Shown here in pieces: positions 36,082 through 39,595 of a stretch of 39,595 nucleotides of DNA. Under the pieces are notes generated by a model. The model made no database searches. It worked only from the letters and a program-made list of their open reading frames with translations, and was not told the DNA's origin. Positions within the stretch are counted from its first letter, which is position 1, and each line of letters starts with the position of its first letter. Source of the stretch: Arthrobacter endolithicus. Lineage in GTDB: Bacteria; Actinomycetota; Actinomycetes; Actinomycetales; Micrococcaceae. The stretch lies in the NCBI RefSeq assembly GCF_026627425.1, contig NZ_JAPNLH010000025.1, forward strand, positions 1 to 39,595, written 5' to 3'. The translations under genes were made by a program, and so were the position numbers.

Positions 36082-36318
36082 CTACGAGCTATTGCGGTCG
36101 GCATCCACAGCGCCAGGGTCATCCACCTCTTGGGATGGCGGCCCCTCGGCCCCAGGTTCGAGGTAGCTAGCCAGCACACCGCACTTGTGGCACTGCAAGG
36201 GACCCCAAGAAGCGGGATCGCCCATTTTTCTTACCAATGGATCGTTAGATGAGACTTCCTTTACCGGAAGCCCAGCCGGATAGAAACTGAAGAGAGCCAC
36301 CGGAAAAGTCAGTTGCAT
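36082..36318 (-). CDS. possible small unknown protein with a CxxC pair
   Basis: The 78-residue frame has a hydrophobic start (MQLTFPVALFSFYPAGLPVK), a PLQCHKCGVLASYLE segment with CxxC, and an acidic end. The CxxC could bind zinc, but only one pair is present. There is no good ribosome site upstream of ATG 36318 and no recognised family. It may be a fragment or a chance frame. The 315 bp to its right (36319-36634) has no supported gene. Confidence 0.3.
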   Translation of the reverse strand: MQLTFPVALFSFYPAGLPVKEVSSNDPLVRKMGDPASWGPLQCHKCGVLASYLEPGAEGPPSQEVDDPGAVDADRNSS

Positions 36319-36634
36319 CAGTTCAACTGTTGGTAGGTACAGCTTCTAATAAATATGCCTCGGCGTGTCGGATGACTCCGATAACCAGTGTTTGGCCTTC
36401 AAGCGGGGCAGGCCACGTGGATATGTGACTTTCAGCGATAAATGGCGGCATTTTCACAGCGCTATTTGGCGCACGGAGCTGTTCGCAAGGGGATCGGCCT
36501 TCGGGACGTGCGGCACGAAAGACCTGCCGTCTCTGTGGCAAAGACTCTCGGACTGAACGCGCTGAACATCTACCAGCCCCCGGCCAAGATGGTCCGACCT
36601 CGAGGCGCATGACTAGCCGCGAGTCTGTTGCAGG

Positions 36635-37588
36635 CTACCGCGATTGCCAACGACGGCGTTGGGGTCTTTGTTCGGCTGCTGGAAGCGCGGTGGCTAGGGC
36701 ACGCTGGGTCTTCGCCGCCAGCCCCCTGTCGGACTTGTGGGCAACCCAGCCAACCAGTGCGGGAAGAGGCGCTCCGGCCCCAGCGGTATAGGATGCCGGG
36801 CCTATTGCCCCCGTGGCAGCAAACTCCACGATTGGAACAGCGACACCGGCGGCCATTGCCATCCATGACTCAGCGCCGGGAAGAGCTCTGGCTTCCTTCT
36901 CTAGTCGTCGTAGGGATGGCTGCAGCCGCTCCACAGCGATCTGACGTAGGTACTGGACAGCGTCCTCGTCGCTCAGCCCTCGGGGTAGCGCGTCGAAGAC
37001 CGGGCCGATCGCAGCTCGTACCTCGGCGGCCGCTTCGCTACCCTGAGCGAGCGCCAGGACCTCGTTGAACGGCATTCTCTCCAGCCCTGGCATCATCAGG
37101 GACGCCATGCCGGTAAGACGTCGCATAGTGAAGTTCGAGTCGTCACGCGGCAGACGGAACTCCTTCCCATCTCGAATCAGATCGAACAGATCGGCGTTGA
37201 GGGTGTTAGCAAGGGTGAGGGCAAACAAGCGATTCGTCAGGTTCTCGAGGTGGCTGTTGTCACGTTGAACGCTTGCGCCGAACAGTCGGGACCGGACCGG
37301 GTGCTTCCGCTTGATGTCTTCAAGCGCCCGATCACTCTCCTCAATGAGTGTCATCGTTTCGACGAAGAGCTCGTCGTTGAGAGCACGGATCGGATTGCGG
37401 TCGAAGGGCTGAAAGTGACTAGCCAGGGAAAGGGCGAGGTCGGGCGATACAAGGACTACCTTCCCTGCCCGTACGAGTGGTGCGAGTAGTGCCAGGATGC
37501 CGACGTGGTGCTCAACCAGGTCGCGAAACTGAGGAACCGCACCATTCTTCATAATGGTGTGCATGTTTTTCGGGTTCAGTGGATCGGG
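36635..37588 (-). pseudogene. unrecognised gene truncated at its 5' end by the IS21 element
   Basis: The frame runs from the element end at 37588 to 36635, about 317 codons, and encodes AVPQFRDLVEHHVGILALLA, PLVRAGKVVLVSPDLALS, and a C-terminal hydrophobic segment (MAAGVAVPIVEFAATGAI, APLPALVGWVAHKSD). The open frame continues about 40 codons into the IS21 terminus. That extension (MANHKPIFVGRSHGHIWAVL) is insertion-sequence DNA and not part of the original protein. So the true N-terminus has been lost, or the gene now starts at ATG 37564, which lacks a ribosome site. No family is recognised. Confidence 0.6.
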
Positions 37589-37607
37589 TGTCAAGGGCCA
37601 TGAGCTT

Positions 37608-37683
37608 CTGCCCACCAGCGGCCAGGTTATCTGCCCACTGGTGGCCAGCAAAACTGCCCAGATATGGCCATGAGATCTGCCCA
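37608..37683. repeat. four 23-bp-spaced terminal repeats of IS21
   Basis: CTGCCCA occurs at 37608, 37631, 37654 and 37677, exactly 23 bp apart; the first three copies are followed by a TGGCCA- or CGGCCA-like block. IS21 elements have such multiple repeats at their ends, bound by IstA transposase. Regular spacing of about two helical turns fits binding on one face of the DNA. Confidence 0.85.
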
Positions 37684-37722
37684 CAAAGATAGGTTTGTGG
37701 TTGGCCATATTGGTCCGGTGTT

Positions 37723-38502
37723 TTAGCTCAGTTGTGTCACTCCCTTCCCGGCCAGGGCTTGGGTCAGCCTGACGGAGTCGCCGCTGGTCTGGCAGACATG
37801 GGCATGATGCAGCAGCCGGTCCACCGTCGCTGTCGCCAGCGTTTTGGGCATGAGTTCGTCAAAACCGGCCGGGTGCAGGTTCGAGGAGATCGCGATGGAG
37901 CGTTTCTCATAGGCGGCATCTACGACCCGGTATAGCCCCTCGGCGGCGTCGGTTCCCACAGGCAAAAGGCCGATGTCATCAACCACCACCAAATCGGCGC
38001 GCAGCACCCGGGTGACGGCGCGGGGGACGCTGTCATCGGTGCGGTGGGCGCGGATGAGCTGGCCGAGGTCCTCGAGGCGGAACCAGGCCACGCGCAGGCC
38101 TTCCTCCACGGCTTGCTGGCCCAGGGCTTCAAGGAAGAAGGTTTTCCCGGTGCCGGAGGGCCCGCAGACGACGAGGTTTTCCCCGCGCCGGATCCATTCC
38201 AGGGTCCGCAGCGCCTGCTGGGTAGGGGCCGGGATCGAGGAAGCATCCGGGTCCCAGGCATCGAAGGTTTTCCCGGTCGGGAACCCGGCAGCCTTGCGCC
38301 TGGTGGCGAGCATCGAGGCTGCCCGGCCACGGATTTCCTCCGCACAGAGGGCTTTGATGACTTCGACTGGTTCCCAGCGCTGGGCGCGGGCGGTAGCGAC
38401 GAGTTCCGGTGCCAGGGCGCGGGCGTGGGGCATTTTCAAGGACCGCATCATCGCTTCAAGATCCGCCGGCAGTGCCGCAGCGGTGGTGTTCAACGGGTTC
38501 AC
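37723..38502 (-). CDS. istB: IS21-family helper ATPase IstB
   Basis: The 259-residue AAA+ protein has Walker A in GPSGTGKTFFLEALG and Walker B in DLVVVDDIGLLP. It also has the IstB N-terminal domain (LPADLEAMMRSLKMPHAR) and the sensor-like ending SSNLHPAGFDELMP. It assists IstA in target choice and transposition and looks intact. The start is GTG 38502, overlapping the istA stop (GTGA), so it is coupled to istA translation. Without a complete istA in the same element it can act only with a transposase supplied from another copy. Confidence 0.92.
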   Translation of the reverse strand: MNPLNTTAAALPADLEAMMRSLKMPHARALAPELVATARAQRWEPVEVIKALCAEEIRGRAASMLATRRKAAGFPTGKTFDAWDPDASSIPAPTQQALRTLEWIRRGENLVVCGPSGTGKTFFLEALGQQAVEEGLRVAWFRLEDLGQLIRAHRTDDSVPRAVTRVLRADLVVVDDIGLLPVGTDAAEGLYRVVDAAYEKRSIAISSNLHPAGFDELMPKTLATATVDRLLHHAHVCQTSGDSVRLTQALAGKGVTQLS

Positions 38503-39472
38503 GGCTTGACCTCGCTCATGGTGGCGGTTGTGGTGGTGATCGCGGCCCAGGCACTGGTGCCTTGGGTCAGGGACGCGTCCTCGCTGGCGACGTGGGTGGT
38601 GGTGCTGGCCCGTCCTGCCTGCAGGATCGAGGAGAGGTCTCCGTGGGCGAAGCGGCCGTGGATTGCTGCGGTTCCCAGGGCCCGGTCAACCTCAATGACG
38701 CCGGCGATCTTCGCCAGCGAGACTGCCTCAGCCATTTTCTGGTTCATCCGTGCAGTGCCGATGGCGGCGGCTTCCTTCAGCCAGGCGATCGCGCCGGCGC
38801 CGATGGCCAGGAACTCCGCCTCGGCCCCGGTACGGGCCCGGGGCGTGTAGTCACCGGGGATCTTCTGAACATAGCCGGGAAAGTGCTCATCGTTGATTGC
38901 AGGGCTCCCCGGCCGGGCCTTGCCGTGGCGGGCGACTTCCACCGGTCCTGCGGGACCGTGGTGAACGATGACGACCTTTTCATCCGGGCCAGCACCGTGG
39001 GAACGGACAAACACCCTCTGCCCCAACAGGTGGGACGGCACGGAGTACATGGCGTTGTTGAACGTGACCATGGGCGTATTCTGCGGCACGATCCGGGCCA
39101 GACCGAAGGAGACCGTGTGAGCTTCATCCGGGACACCGTGCAGGCGCAGGACCTCCTCGGCGAGCATCGCCGCCGGTTTGCGCTTGGTTGCCCGGTGCTC
39201 GCGGGCGTTGATGTGGGCCATGAACTCCTCACACGCGGCCTCCACTTCGGCGAAGGAGCCGTACGCCTCGCGCAGGTTCGTGTCTTTGGGCACGATGTCA
39301 GCTTTGGCCACTCTCACCGCGTTCTCCACTCCGCCCTTGGAAGCTGGATCTGCCGGCTGGCACGTCAACACAGTCACCCCGTAGTAGCGGGCGAAATCAA
39401 CGGTTTGCAGGTTCCTCACCGGCACCCCGGCCACATGGGAGACCGTCACCGTCTTTTCGTTATCGGTGTTCT
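38499..39472 (-). pseudogene. istA: 5'-truncated IS21 transposase gene istA
   Basis: The surviving frame begins inside the catalytic domain with TDNEKTVTVSHVAGVPVRN (second Asp of the DDE triad) and runs through KGGVENAVRVAKAD (the Glu). The C-terminal beta-barrel and tail follow. About 320 of some 500 residues remain. The helix-turn-helix and first Asp are lost. A start at GTG 39449 would give a 316-residue fragment that cannot catalyse transposition. The break at about 39472 is followed by an in-frame stop. Confidence 0.82.
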
Positions 39473-39595
39473 GTGCCCTGCCTGATTATGTGGCCGCGGC
39501 TGCCGTGCGGTGGGCATCGGCGGCTGTTCTTAGTCTGAACCGGTGTTCCATGGCACATAACGGTTGGCTGGGTAGATGGTGGTTACTTCATTTTC
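39473..39595. other. sequence beyond the istA break, possibly the end of another element
   Basis: The last 123 bases are not IS21 coding sequence. They contain no gene I can identify; a short minus-strand frame reads MEHRFRLRTAADAHRTAAAA and stops. An abrupt junction inside istA suggests either insertion of a second element whose body lies outside the window or a deletion end point. Confidence 0.4.

Larger units (their letters stand above)
37589..39472 (-). mobile_element. IS21-family element, incomplete
   Basis: One end is visible: TGT at 37589-37591 starts the non-coding terminus, followed by four spaced repeats and then istB and istA in the usual overlapping order (istA first on the minus strand). 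The element ends abruptly inside istA at about 39472, where the sequence stops resembling IS21. The other terminus is therefore missing from the window, and a target duplication cannot be tested. Confidence 0.85.

Noticed and set aside
1-39595. tRNA, rRNA, riboswitch or replication-origin signals
   Set aside because: No cloverleaf, conserved rRNA segment, iteron array or known riboswitch core was visible by reading.

Overview
The window is high-GC DNA with actinobacterial gene content. Type II GAPDH, a HAD-GH65 fusion, DUF6153, SHOCT and DUF4396 proteins and IS21/IS66 elements all resemble Arthrobacter-type Micrococcaceae. That assignment comes from recognising families, not from a search. 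There is no rRNA, tRNA, CRISPR or replication gene. The density of copper genes, insertion sequences and broken genes suggests a plasmid or a genomic island.

Region 1 (1-11.2 kb, all minus strand) reads as one long transcription unit: a Cu-type P1B ATPase with a CPD motif, then phosphoketolase (xfp), a beta-phosphoglucomutase/GH65 phosphorylase fusion, a UbiB-like gene with its kinase core deleted, and an archaeal-type (type II) GAPDH. A DUF6153-like exported protein lies upstream. Spacings are short (TGATG overlap, 4 to 72 bp). The module could combine metal efflux with phosphoketolase-based carbon flow.

Region 2 (11.8-18.2 kb, minus) has a three-part protein (unknown N-terminus, nitrilase-like amidohydrolase, CoA-pyrophosphatase-like Nudix), a general-stress membrane protein, a frameshifted DUF4396 protein, and an overlapping trio of small membrane protein, diheme cytochrome b and a signal-peptide protein.

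Region 3 (18.5-28.5 kb) is a copper region in mixed condition. Apparently intact are a SHOCT protein and membrane cupredoxin with overlapping ATGA, a two-gene ABC transporter, a CopZ-like chaperone and a CPH-type CopB ATPase behind a promoter that overlaps a CsoR-like palindrome, and a DUF302 protein. Broken are an integrase, a CDF transporter and its ArsR repressor, a second cupredoxin, a second SHOCT protein (in-frame TGA) and a multicopper oxidase (in-frame TGA where Trp is expected). No csoR or copY gene is visible.

Region 4 (28.5-39.6 kb) is an accessory zone. It holds two unrecognised genes, a complete IS66-family element with an exact 8-bp target duplication, a STAND-like NTPase with C-terminal TPR repeats split by an in-frame TAG, a gene cut by an IS21 element, and that IS21 element (istB intact, istA truncated).

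The most unusual items are the nitrilase-Nudix fusion, the split NTPase-TPR protein with Arg in place of the Walker A Lys, the metal ATPase with CPD and no CxxC, and the in-frame removal of the UbiB kinase core. The four in-frame stops can all be explained by G:C to A:T transitions.
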